DNA of 64,000 nt from Plecoglossus altivelis (taxonomy: Eukaryota; Chordata; Actinopteri; Osmeriformes; Plecoglossidae). Positions 33,001 to 45,446 of this stretch are shown piece by piece. Location: positions 18,024,430-18,088,429 of the forward strand of contig BROE01000020.1 in the NCBI GenBank assembly GCA_036571765.1, in the 5' to 3' direction. A model generated the notes under the pieces. The model worked only from the letters and a program-made list of their open reading frames with translations, was not told where the DNA came from and did not search any database. Position 1 is the stretch's first letter, and every line of letters starts with the position of its first letter. The translations under genes and the position numbers were made by a program.

Positions 33001-36000
33001 AGGACTGAGAGGGGGAGGAGGGAGGATGGAAGGGAGAGGAGATGGGGAGGAGGGGGAGGAGGGGAGGAACGGGTGACACCGCGGTACGTTGATTTCAAAG
33101 TATAACATCCATTTCCAGAAACCTCGCAGGAACACACACCTCCACTTAGACGAAAGAGATATGGAGGGAAGACGGAGAGGGCAAGAAAGAGATAGAGAGA
33201 CCGACAGCGAGAGATAGAGGGACATGGAGAAAGATAGATGGAGAGAGATATGGAGAAAGAGATGGAGAGATGAGATGGAGAGATATGAGATGGGCAGATA
33301 AGAGATGGAGAGAGAGATGGAGTAAGAGAATGATAGAGAGATAGAGAGAGAGATAGAAAGAGAGAGATGGAGAGAGAGGGAGAATGATAGAGAGAGAGAT
33401 GGAGAGAGAGATGGATTACCATTCTGCTGGTAGACAGGTTGAAAGGACCCAGGTGTTAGACTCTACAGAAAAGTAGACAGACAGTTAGTGACCACCGGAT
33501 CATTGTTTTCAACTGTCATCTCCTAACTGTGTCATAATGTATATACCCTGTATATAATGTATATACCCTGTATATAATGTATGTACCCTGTCTATAATGT
33601 ATATACCCTGTATAAAATGTATATTCCCTGTCTATAATGTATATACCCTGCCAACAAAGTAGAGCTGATCAATGTGCTCAGTTACAGGAGTTGTATATAA
33701 GGGTTCATACAGTTGAGTGTATTTTATGCATATAGCTGTGTATTTGGTTCCACCCCTGCAACCCCCGTCACCTCTCTTCGTGACCCCCCAGAGATGAGGC
33801 CCAGCTGGGGACTGTCAAGAGCTGTGCTGGTCTCTCCCTCCCCGTCCTCATTCAGCATGTCCTCAGCCTTGTCCACAATGTCCTTTAACTGGTCGATGAA
33901 GATCTCCTTCTCCGTGTGAAGGATGAAGCCGTTCTCCACCTGGGTAGGTGTGGAGAACACAGTGAAAACACAGCACACAACTTGGAACCACCGCTAACCC
34001 TAACACACCATGGCAACTGATCTCAGACACACACACTGTGACATATTTTCCAGATTATCATTTGTTAACTATAACCCTAGTCCTAACCCTTCCCCTAGAG
34101 CTAGCTCTAACCCTAACCATAACCCTAGTCCTAAACCTTACCCTAGACCCAGCTCTAAGCCTAAACATAACCATAACTCCAACCCTAACCCTTACCCTAG
34201 AGCTAGCCCTAACCCTAACCACAACCAGAGCCCTAACCATAACCCTAAATCCAACCATAACCCTAACCATAACCCTAGCTCTAACCCTAACTATAACCCT
34301 TACAACATTAAGGTCGTGTGTCATCGGCCAGCTCACCATGTAGGTGGCGATCTCCTCGGGGGCGTCTCCGTCCAAGTCGAACTTGAAGGTCACTGTTTTG
34401 TGGTTGTGGGTCTCCAGCTGGCACTCCACCATCTTGTCCCCTGTGTTGCACACCTGTGACCCATGTGAAGACAGACAAACGATTTTTGAGTTGGGAATGT
34501 AGGTTGGAATAAAAAAAATAGGTCAATTAGCCAACTTAGAAAAGACACAAAACACATGTAGCGTGTTTTAATCTAGAAACACACATTTAGCATGTGCGTG
34601 AAACGTGTTTGTTTCTAGAAACACACTTGTTGGTCTCTACAAACACACGTTTGTCTCTAGAAAGACACCCGTTTGTCACTAGAAACACATATTGGTCTCT
34701 TGAAACATGTATATATCAAGAAACACACATATTGGTCTCTTGAAACACATGTTTGTCTTTAGAAACACACACATTCGTCTCTAGAAACACATGTGTTCTT
34801 CTCTCCAGCTGAAGTTAAGTGCTCTGATTGGAGCTGAGTAGAAGAAATGGGCGGGAAATCCCTTGAATCTCCGAACTTACATTGAGCATGCTCAGTTTGG
34901 GCTTGCTGGCCTTCTCCTGGCGTGAGCGCGTGCGGGACGACTTGCGGTGATGTTTCCTGGGTTTCCCCTCTCCTTTCCCCGCGCTCGCCAAACTCTCATA
35001 TCCATCACTCGTCTCCTTCCCTGACGCCACGTCTGAGCTGAAACTGGGGTCAGGGAACAGAGGGGTCAAAGGTCATCGAACCACCGAACCAGAAGTCCTT
35101 CAGATGAAGAAAAGTAGGCTCTTATCTAACACCAAAACAGATACAGAACATCTCCACCTGGGTTATTTGAGTACATTTCTTCTGCATCTCGTCTGTACTT
35201 TTTACCTCCATCAACCCCACCCCCCCTCCCCTCCCCCAACCGCTCCACAACCATCCAGCGTTAGAAACGCGAAACATTTTAGGATCAAGCTCTGTTATGA
35301 GTCTGTCAGATGACAGTTATGCTGTGAGCTAGCAGAAGCCAGAGAGTCAGCGTGGGAGTGGTTTAAGGCAGGATCATGCAGGTTACTGACCTGTCGTAGG
35401 TGTAGCTGGGCAGGGCCGTGGGTCTGTCCTGAGTCTGCTCCTGGGGACAGGACAGACAGTCACACATGAGATGGGGAGGAGGGCTGTGCATGAAACGTAT
35501 TATTGAGTTGACCAAAAATGAAAAAAGGGAACCTCCTGTGATGGTGTGTTGAACATGTTGGTGGTGAGTGTGAATGTTGTGTGTGTGCGAGTGTGTCTGA
35601 GGTGCGTGTTTGAAGGCTTGTTTGGGCCGTGGGAGTCTTCACCTCATGGGTTTGTTCTGGTTGAAAGGAGGAGGATGAATTTGCAGCGTCCAGGTTTTGC
35701 TGAGCCGTGGCTAGAACCTTAGCTGTTGTCTGGGAGCCAGCGTTCTGCAGACCTGGGGCTGAGGCTGGGGCTGAGGCTGAGGCTGGGGCTGAGGCTGGGG
35801 CTGGGACTGAGGCAGAGGCTGGGGCTGAAATTGGGACTGTAATCGATGCTGGGATTGATGCTGGGGCAGGGGTTGGGGCAGGGGCTGAGGCTGGGACGGG
35901 AATTGACGCTGGGATTGAAGCTGGGGTGGGGGTTGGGACTGGCATGGGGGTTGGGGCGGGGGCTGAGGCTGGGGCTGGCATTGAGGCTGGGACTGAAGAT

Positions 36001-37628
36001 GAAATCGAGGCTGGAACTGGGGTGGGAGTTGACACATAATCTGGGCCTACAGTGGTTACTGGGACTAAGACTGGAGCTACAACAGGAAGTTGACCTAGCG
36101 CTGAGGCTAAAGTTGGAAATGAGGCTGACGCTGAGGCCGGGGCTGAGGCTGGCGCTGAGGCTGTGCTTGAGGCTAAAGAGGCTGGGACTGGACTTTGAGT
36201 GACAGTCCGGTCTGCTGTGTTCACCGGCTCCACGTCGGGCTTCCAGGATGATGTCTGGATCACAGGGGGTGCAGAGTGGACCACGGCCAGAACCGGAGCT
36301 TCTCCTTGGGCTTCCCAAGGGACACCGACCTGGGCCAGGACAAGACAACAGCAGCTGTTACTGGAGACAAATGCTACCAGCTTCCACAGACACAGACACA
36401 GACCAACACCAAACACGCAACATAACACACGTCGGACAAACGATAACATGAACACAATGGATAACTATCATGAGTCTATTTTACAATGTGCTCTGTACTT
36501 CAGCAACATGCTGTGTCATCTCTGAACACCCTTTGGGCAGGGTTTCCAAACAAAGCTTAAGACTGGTCCACTGAAGAGCACAGCAATGCAGGCTTTCTAA
36601 GTCCCAGTCTAGGCTTGGTTTGTGGGCATCCGGCCACGAGCAACTCAGGCAGATGGGGCTGGTGCTTGAGCCATGAAGGTGACTGAATATTCACCTGGCG
36701 GACAGGTGGCTCTGCCAGGTCTGGCCCGGGATGGGGGCAAGGGTGAGCCTGGGGAGACTGGGGGGTGGGTAAGGACATGGGGTGAAACTGGGGCATCCTA
36801 GCGGGGGCGGCCATAGCGAGGAGAGGGATGGACACGGGGGTCTGAGGGGTGCTGGCGGAGGGTAGAGTGGAGATCGGGGTGTGTGGGAGAGGCGAAGGAG
36901 GACCCAAAGGTAAGTAGGAGGGGTAGGGCAAAGGGTGAGTCCTGCTGGGGGTTAGAGAGGGCGGGGCCAGGGGGTATGGGAGGGGATCAGTGCCTCCTGC
37001 TGGCATGACCGAGTACGATGTGAGGAACTAGGAAAGGAGGAAAGAAAAGGAGAAGGAAAAAATAAACAGTGACTAGACAGCTTCCACTTTCTACCAGCGG
37101 GGATGCAGCTCACAGAAACACCTGACAGACAAACCATAGAACTGAGACATACAGTAGGATTCAAAACTTTTTCACACACACAGGGAATGGAGAGGAGGAG
37201 AAGAGCAGGGAACCGTTTAGCAGAATAAAGTGGAGCAATAGTACAGTACTTTATTGAGTACACATCAAGTATGTTTTTTAATGGAACTTTTGTGAAAGAA
37301 AATATTATTAAAACTTTTTCAAATGTGTTCTTCAAAACCCTTTCCCTGAATTTGTTTTTATTTTTTGCGAAAATATTTTTTTCTACCTTTACAAACCTAT
37401 ATTTCCCCCCCCCTGAAAAAGCACAAATATTTTTCTAGTTGCGTTCTACCTTGATCTTTGGTAGCTTCATGAACTAACTTAAAGAGTGAAGTTGTCTGAA
37501 GTAAGTGAAGTAAGTACTAATAGTGAAGTAAGTGAAGTACAGTAAAATGAGTACTAATGCCAGAAAAACGTATTTGTATTTGTAAAAAGTATTTGTACTT
37601 TGTTACTTCTTCTCATCTCCGGTATGGT

Positions 37629-37663
<35 letters not shown>

Positions 37664-37878
37664 CTGCAGATCGTCTGCTGTAGCCATTCGCTAACTGGTC
37701 CCTGGACACAGACCTGTGTGTTTATCTGCAGTGGCTGTAGAGGGGGAGGGACTCCAGAGCTTGATTGACAGCTGGTAGATACATCAGAAGACTGCTGAGA
37801 TGCAAGCTGGCCGGCAGCAGGAAGGAACTGTCGGGGGGAAAGAGAGAGAGAGAGAGAGGAGGAAGGAAGAAACGGAGA

Positions 37879-37927
<49 letters not shown>

Positions 37928-39429
37928 AGGAACAGAGAGAGAGAGAGAGAGGAGGAAGGATAGAGAAAGAGAAAGAGAGAGAGGAGGAAGGAACAGAGAG
38001 AGAGAGAAGGAGGAAGGAACAGAGAAAGGGAAAGAGAGAGAGGAGGAAGGAACAGAGAGAGCAAGGGAAAGAGAGCCAGAAGGAGAGGTAGAGGACTGCA
38101 TAAACAGCATCATTGAGCATGCAGGATGTTTGTCCATAGACAAACGTCATCTATTTTCTCCATCTCACCCTTGGACTCTCCTGCTGTCACAGGGGTTTGT
38201 TTGGCAAACGGCCATGGGTTTGTTTACGTGTGTGTCTGTGTGTCACGTCACCACCCAGGACTAATGAACATACTGCACAGAGAACAACAAACAGTCGCTG
38301 TGTGAACAGCAGGCAGCAAACTGTTACCAGCAAGCAAGGAAAACCTCCAAAGTGTTACCTGAATTCCCTCGTTTCTTTGAAATGACGTGAAAGTTTTAAT
38401 TTGATGAAATAAACGTTTCATTTATCTCACGTCATTGGATAAAGAAAACGCACACACAACTGTACTTCTATTCTGGGTCAGAAGGTGAGCTAAGATCCTG
38501 AGTGGGTCTGTGTTTTGAGACGGTGTGTGTGCGTGTGTTTGTGTGTGTGCGCGTGTTTGTGTGTGTGCGTGTGTTTGTGTGTGTGCGTGTGTTTGTGTGT
38601 GTGTTTGTGTGTGTGCGTGTGTTTGTGTGTGTTTGTGTGTTTATGTGTGCGTGTGTGTGCGAGTGTGTGTGTTTGCGTGTGCGTGTGTGCGTGTTTGTGT
38701 GTGCGTGTGTTTGTGTGCGAGTGTGTGTGTGTTTGCGTGTGCGTGTGTGCGTGTTTGTGTGTTTTGGGGCTTCCGTGTGTTTGTGTGTGCTGCAAGTGAT
38801 GTGTGTTGCGTAGTGCGTGTTGTGTGGTTGTGTTGCGTGTGTGTGCTGTGTTTGTGTCGTGTGCGTGTGTGTGTGTTTGCGGTGCGAGAACAGCATTGTG
38901 TGTTTGTGTGTTTGTGTGTGCGTGTGTTTGTGTGTGTGCAAGTGTGTGTGTTTGCGTGTGCGTGTTTGTGTGTGCGTGTGTGTTTGTGTGTGTTCGACTT
39001 CTGATCACAGTGCATGAGTGTGTGTGTGAACGTTTGTGCGCGTGTGTTTGTGCGTGTGTGGGTGTGTTTGCATGTGTGTGTGTGTTTGGGGGGGGGTGTT
39101 TGGGGAGAGGGGTACCTGTGGCAGGAGGACAGTGGGGTGAAGATACAGTTGGTACTGAGAGAACTAAACACAAACAAGGAAGGGGGAATAAACTGAATCA
39201 TGATGCCATCAGTAAACCTCTTCAACTCCAAACTGCCCCACAGTTACAAACAGCCCACTGTGCGTGTATCGGTGAACACGCTACCTCCAGATCAGGCGTG
39301 TGCGTGGTGGAAGCTGTGTCTGGGAAGCCTGGCAGACTGGCTCTGATGTGGTGGGCACTAGGACCTGGAGTGGCAGGAACAGAGGCTATCTGGGGCTGCT
39401 GCTGGACCTGCATTACACTGGGCTGGTAG

Positions 39430-39466
<37 letters not shown>

Positions 39467-39467
39467 A

Positions 39468-39500
<33 letters not shown>

Positions 39501-41833
39501 AACAGACATCCAGGAGAAGTTTTCATGTTGAGATTCACTCTGACTCACTGTTTCATCAAAAACAAAATAGAACAAAAACAAAAAAACAGGAAAGAATACA
39601 ATTGAATAAAATAAGATAGAATAGGAAAAAAATAGCCAAGAACATATTCAAGGCTCCGCATTTACAATTCATGAACCGAAGAGAAGAGAGAGACAGGAGC
39701 AGTACGATTCAGGGGAGGACACAGAGATGGTATGAGTCATTCTACTGTAAGCATGGTGATGACACTACTGCTGCTGCTGCTAAAACTGCAAGGCAATAGA
39801 GGATAGCAGTGGTGGGGGAGGGGGGTGTAGTCAAGCAAGCTGTTTCACCATCCATCCTCCCTCCCTCCACTCTCCACCAGCCTTACAGGGCCTAGCTGTT
39901 CCAGCACCCTGCGCAACACCTGCCCTTTAACCCCTTCATTCAACACCACTCCCGCGAAAGCAATCAAGGGGATCTTCCATTGGGGATTGAAACAAACGAG
40001 CTGTTAATAGGAAAGATCTAGGAAGATAAGTGAGGGAGTTATCAAAGCCAGGAAGGATTGACCCCCTACAGGTTGGCTGCTGCTACTGCAGATACCGGCT
40101 GCAACGACGCCCCTGCTGTTCGACCTACCGGCCGGCCCTCGCTGTCATGAGTCCTTACGAGCAGGGTCATTTCCTGGTACGGTGGAGAGTTTGGGGGTGG
40201 GGTGGTGCGCTCAGCCAACGAGTGGGTGCGGTTTGACGGTCTGTGGGTGGGGCTAACGAGAGGGCTGATGTTGGGGCTGAGGGCGGGGCTCACGACAGGG
40301 CTGTGGGCGGAGAAGTAGGGCAGGGTGAGGGAGCGGCTCCGCCCACTGACGATGTGGTGGAGGCAGTGGTTCAGCAGGGTCAGGTCTCCGTCTTCACACA
40401 CGGGCCGCTGGGACGCCAAGGGTGACAGGTGTCCGGGCGGGGCCCCGGGGGAGGCGCTTGAAGCCATGTGAGGTTTGGCTCTCATCGGGGAGGGCGGGGC
40501 CAGCCGGTACGAGGGGGCGGGGCGGGCTTCCGGAGGGTGTTGCTGCTGAGTCAGCAGCTGGATGGCCGAATGCAGCTGATTGGCCGAGTCGCAGTAAGAA
40601 CACGGGTGGTGGTGATGATGACAAAGGTGATGGAGATGGCAGGAGTGATGTGGAGGTAGGGCGGGGTTGTGGGGGTGGTCGGGGGGGAGCCCTAAGTTCC
40701 GTTGGGGACCCAGAGAGGAGTGGGGGGCGGCTAGCGTCTTAGGGAGAGAGTTAGCCCTACAACGTAACATCTCGATTAGTGAGGTGCTGCCACGTCTCAT
40801 GCACAGGTTGGCACCCAGACACATCCTGCTGTCTGGGAGGAGGGGGACGTCTTGCGAGGAAAAAGGCTCGCTGGAGTGACGCTGCTACGATGGTACGACC
40901 CCAACAAAAAGGAAACACACGTTTAGTTGGGAATGAAAACACAAGCCGAGTACATTTATAGATCAGGTGGGTTTAGAATGAGATGAAGGGATGGCCTCTA
41001 AAGAGATCTGAGATGAGTGAAGTTAAAGCCAGTTTTGGGTGTGAACTAACCTGCGGAGATTGGTAGGCCCCCTGGTGCAGCTGCGTGGTAGGTTGTTGAT
41101 AGGCCCCCTGGTGCAGTTGCGCGGTCGGTTGTTGATAGGCTCCCTGGTGCAGCTGCGCAGTAGGTTGTTGATAGGCCCCCTGGCGCAGGCACGCGGTAGC
41201 TTGTGAGTAGTCGTCTTGAGGGGGTTGTGCGGTGGGCTGTGGATAGGCTCCCTGGTGCAACTCAGCAGGGGGCTGTGCAGGGGGGCTGTAGACCATCTGG
41301 ACCGTGGAGATGGACTCTGGCAGGGACTGGTAGGGGGCGCTGTGCTGGCTGATCAAAGAATCCAGCAGCACAGTGGAGCCAACTCCACTGTCAGCTATAA
41401 TAACAGAGGGAGAGGAACGAACATGTTAAGTCTCCCAAGACAGAGATGAAAGGAGAGAGAGGGAGATGAAGGGATAGAGGGAGAGGAATGCAGAGGCAGT
41501 GGGTTAAAGATCCTCATTTGAAATTCACAAGAAGGGAGGTGACTCAGAGCATGACTAACACACACTGTTACTCAGACGCCGCAGCGTATGTTGTTTGTGT
41601 GTGTGCGTGTGTGTGCGTTGACGCAAAAGACAAAAGGGATGGTAGGTGTCTACAAACTACATAATGTGTGTGTAGGCTAAAAAGGTATGGTATGTGTGTA
41701 GATACTATATAGTGTGTTTATGTGTGTGTGTGTGTTTGTGATAGCACAAAAGAATTGGTAGGTGTCCGGATACTACATAATGTGTGTGTGTTTGTGTGAA
41801 GACAGAGGGGTTGGTAGGTGTCTAGATACTATG

Positions 41834-41884
<51 letters not shown>

Positions 41885-44800
41885 CGCACAAAAGGATTGG
41901 TAGGTGTCTGGAAACTACGTAGTGTGTGCGCGCGTGAAGACACAGAAGTGGTAGACGTTTGTGTTTGTGTGTGCGTTCTTACAGGTAGCAGAGGAGACGT
42001 GGACAGGCACAGGACAGATCAAGGTGCACTGGTCGGCCTCCAGCTCCTCCGGCTCCCCCAGGCCCAGAGGAGGCCCCTTGAGCAGGCCTGCCGTGGGAAC
42101 CTGCAGAGTCGGCCCCGCACTGGAGCTCTTCCCACCTGGGTCTCCATCCCCTGCTGTGACTGTCCTCTCCCTCCTCCACTTGATGAGGGCCACGCGGTCA
42201 CGTATGGACTTACCGATGATCTTCACGTCGCTGTCCAGGAAGAACCCTGACTCCACCTAGCCAAGACAGGAGACAGGAAATGGACTGTTAGGTGTCAGAG
42301 GGAAACAGGAAATGGACTGTTAGATGTCAAAGGGAGACAGGAAATGGACTGTTAGTTGTCTGGCAAACCAGGTAATGGACTGTAAGGTGTCAAAGGAGAC
42401 AGGAAATGGACTGTTAGGTGTCTGGCAAGACAGGAAATGGACTGTTAGGTGTCAGAGGGAGACAGGAAATGGACGGTTACGTGGCTTCGGGTGAAACGCC
42501 TAGGAGGTCTCTAGAATCTTTATGTATTTTACAAATGCACTTTTTTTGCTCACCTAACAGTCCATTTCCTGTCTCCTTGAACACCTAACAGTCCATTTCC
42601 TGTCTATATATTTTCTTAATGAGTATAATACTAAACAATTATACTCTGATACCACCATAGAGACATTTAAGGAAGCGCATCCATGACTGGATGTTTTTCA
42701 GGAGAGGGTTCTTTCATCTGTACTCTTAAAACATCTCACGGAGTGGAAGGTTTAAAATCAACTGGAATTGATCAGTAGTCATTTGAATGATTGGAGAATG
42801 TCGGAATGTAAAACAATTCCCATTAAGCCAGGTCCAGCCGGGCTCTAAATTGTCAGTATTGTCGCTTCGATGGTATGGTCAGTGGGGCGTACTTTTTTCT
42901 ATCGGGCGATTAGTTTCCAGCAGGGGTAAATTGTCTAGGGAGTATCTAATTTTAAATTGACAGGGCTTTTAAGGTAACTGGACTATAAGCTGACGCGATG
43001 CAGGAAAACTGACAATGAGAGACCTATCGAATCTACGTGCATCCTCATGCTACGTCACAGTGCAACCCTAAATGCACACTTACATGTTCATTCTGGGACA
43101 GCAGCGCTCTCTCTGTCTCTGCTCCTTCAGTAGTACATGAGTGTGCTCCACCAAACTCCCATATGCTGGCCGAAACTGCCTTCCGTAATTATGCCCCCCT
43201 CAGACCTCTTGGAGGTCTTCACCACCAGATCAGAGCGCAATGGCACGCTTATCCTTCACCGTTCAGACCTCTCACCTCCCAGCTCAACCTCACCTGATGT
43301 CACTCGGAAAAGGCGTGCATCTCACGAAGTCTTGAACGGAAAACCTGCTGGCACGGGGTGGACGATCGAGGCGAGGCAAGCACAGAGAGAGGGAACAAGT
43401 CGGACCGCAAGGCGCGTTTCTACAAGACACACACACATCGAGGTACAAGGCCACAAACAAGGGAAGCACGACAGCAACAAACAGCAATGCAATATGCGCC
43501 CTCGTATGACACAAACATACGCTGACCCTTCACTGGAGGATGGATAAGGTGGATGAAATCTCTGAGACTGAAGGAAGGATTCTACCCACTACACAGGCAA
43601 CATCAGCTTCAGAGCGATGGACGCCTTCTTCCCGTCGTCTTCCTCCGCCAGCTCCACCCTCACGCCTGTGTCCTCGGCGAAAAAGGCGTGGTTCAGGAGG
43701 TCCTTGATGGAGTACCTGGAGGAGGGGGTGGGACATGGGCGAGGTAGAGGGGGAGAGGGAGGGGGTCAAAGACGCAGGTGAGGTAAGGACACAAAACAAG
43801 GGAAAGAGTCAAAAACGATGATCGCCTTGAATACGCTGACCCTTCACTGGAGGATGGATAAGGTGGATGAAATCTCTGAGACTGAAGGAAGGATTCTACC
43901 CACTACACAGGTAACATATCTCTGAGACTGAAGGAAGGATTCTACCCACTACACAGGCAACATATCTCTGAGACTGAAGGAAGGATTCTACCCACTACAC
44001 AGGCAACATATCTCTGAGACTGAAGGAAGGATTCTACCCACTACACAGGTAACATATCTCTGAGACTGAAGGAAGGATTCTACCCACTACACAGGTAACA
44101 TATCTCTGAGACTGAAGGAAGGATTCTACCCACTACACAGGTAACATATCTCTGAGACTGAAGGAAGGATTCTACCCACTACACAGGCAACATATCTCTG
44201 AGACTGAAGGAAGGATTCTACCCACTACACAGGTAACACAATCTGAACCACTGAATCAAGACAGAGAGGAGAACTGTATAGAAGTAGGTGTTTTTTGTCA
44301 CAGACATTTTACCAGACAGATATAAGCAGAGGAGCTGAACTGAAAGATTAAATCTCTACTGAGACGTCTGTTAAGGTCACTTAAAAAAAAAAAAGAATAT
44401 ATAGCAGTGAAGGTGTATTAAAGCGTCTCAGACAGACACGTGTTCTGTTCCACCCTCACCTCTCCTCCCACCGGTGGCAGATACATTCCCCAATGATCTC
44501 CTTGATCTCTGGGTCGCTGACCTTCCCATAGCTGGCTGGTTTCACCCCCTGGAGGGGGAGGGGCGTGAGGGGGAGGGATGAGAGGCAAAGAGCATGAGAC
44601 GTCAAGTAACGGTCGCGCCAAATGTGTGTTACACAGTCCTCCGCATAGACACAAGCAGGGAAGAAACATAGAGGGACAGCAACACACACACACACACACA
44701 CACCCTGGTACCCGAAGGGACTGCTGGTGTGTTTGGCACACACCATTAGCAACAAATGTTGTCCTGTTATTTGCCCCAGACGGATACAAACTAACCCTAC

Positions 44801-45405
44801 GTGAAAGAGCAGCGTCTGTCTACACTTTATACTATCAACCACAACACTCCTTAAAAAATGCTTACCGTTGCTTTACTGTGCATTCTGGCAATGTTACAGG
44901 GTTCTTGTTAGTTTGAGTCTTTTCATATTTTACGACGACTGTATAGATGTGCGTTGGTATTTCAAAGTATCATTTGTTGGTTTTGATGGTGTCATAAAAG
45001 CTCAAACTGCAGTGGGTACAGATTGCTTTTAATTTGAAGTCCCCTGAGAAAGTAAACGTGAATGGCGATAACGCGAGGGACGCGATGACGGGCGGACTCA
45101 CGCTGGTGACTTTGCGGTAGATCTGGGCGGCGTTCTGGCACTCGGAGTAAGGGTACTCTGAGGTGGCCATCTCCAGCATGCACATGCCGAAAGCGTACAC
45201 GTCCACCGCCTCGTCATAGTGCTCCTCGTACATCTCCGGAGCCATGAACTCCGGGGTACCTGGGAAACGAAGTCCGAGAGATGGAGCGTGAGTTCATAAA
45301 AAAGAGGAACTAATTCAAAGAAGAGGAAACGAACAACAGAAAGACCAGAGAGGGTTAATTCCTACTTTAATATCAATCATTCAAACGTGGAATCAAACAC
45401 GCGCA

Positions 45406-45446
<41 letters not shown>

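Noticed and set aside
34010..34459. Asn/Pro-rich or Leu/Thr-rich frames
   Set aside because: They come from the telomere-like hexamer tract and run over the real minus-strand wnk2 exon 34453-34337.
35707..36202. Gly/Ala/Glu- and Leu/Gly/Arg-rich plus-strand frames of 110-118 codons
   Set aside because: They are the complement of the Ala/Pro/Ser coding repeat of wnk2. There is no start context or splice partner.
38490..39429. Long open frames rich in Cys/Val or His/Thr on both strands
   Set aside because: They are translations of the (GT)n-rich satellite. They overlap in several frames and have no splice or domain support.
40066..40158. Continuation of the wnk2 exon to a stop at 40066
   Set aside because: A strong GTAAGG donor at 40158 keeps phase 0 with the next exon (39422-39285). 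The extension shows no WNK similarity.
43869..44236. Regularly spaced repeats considered as a CRISPR-like array
   Set aside because: The units are contiguous 46-bp tandem copies with no unique spacers, in a vertebrate intron.
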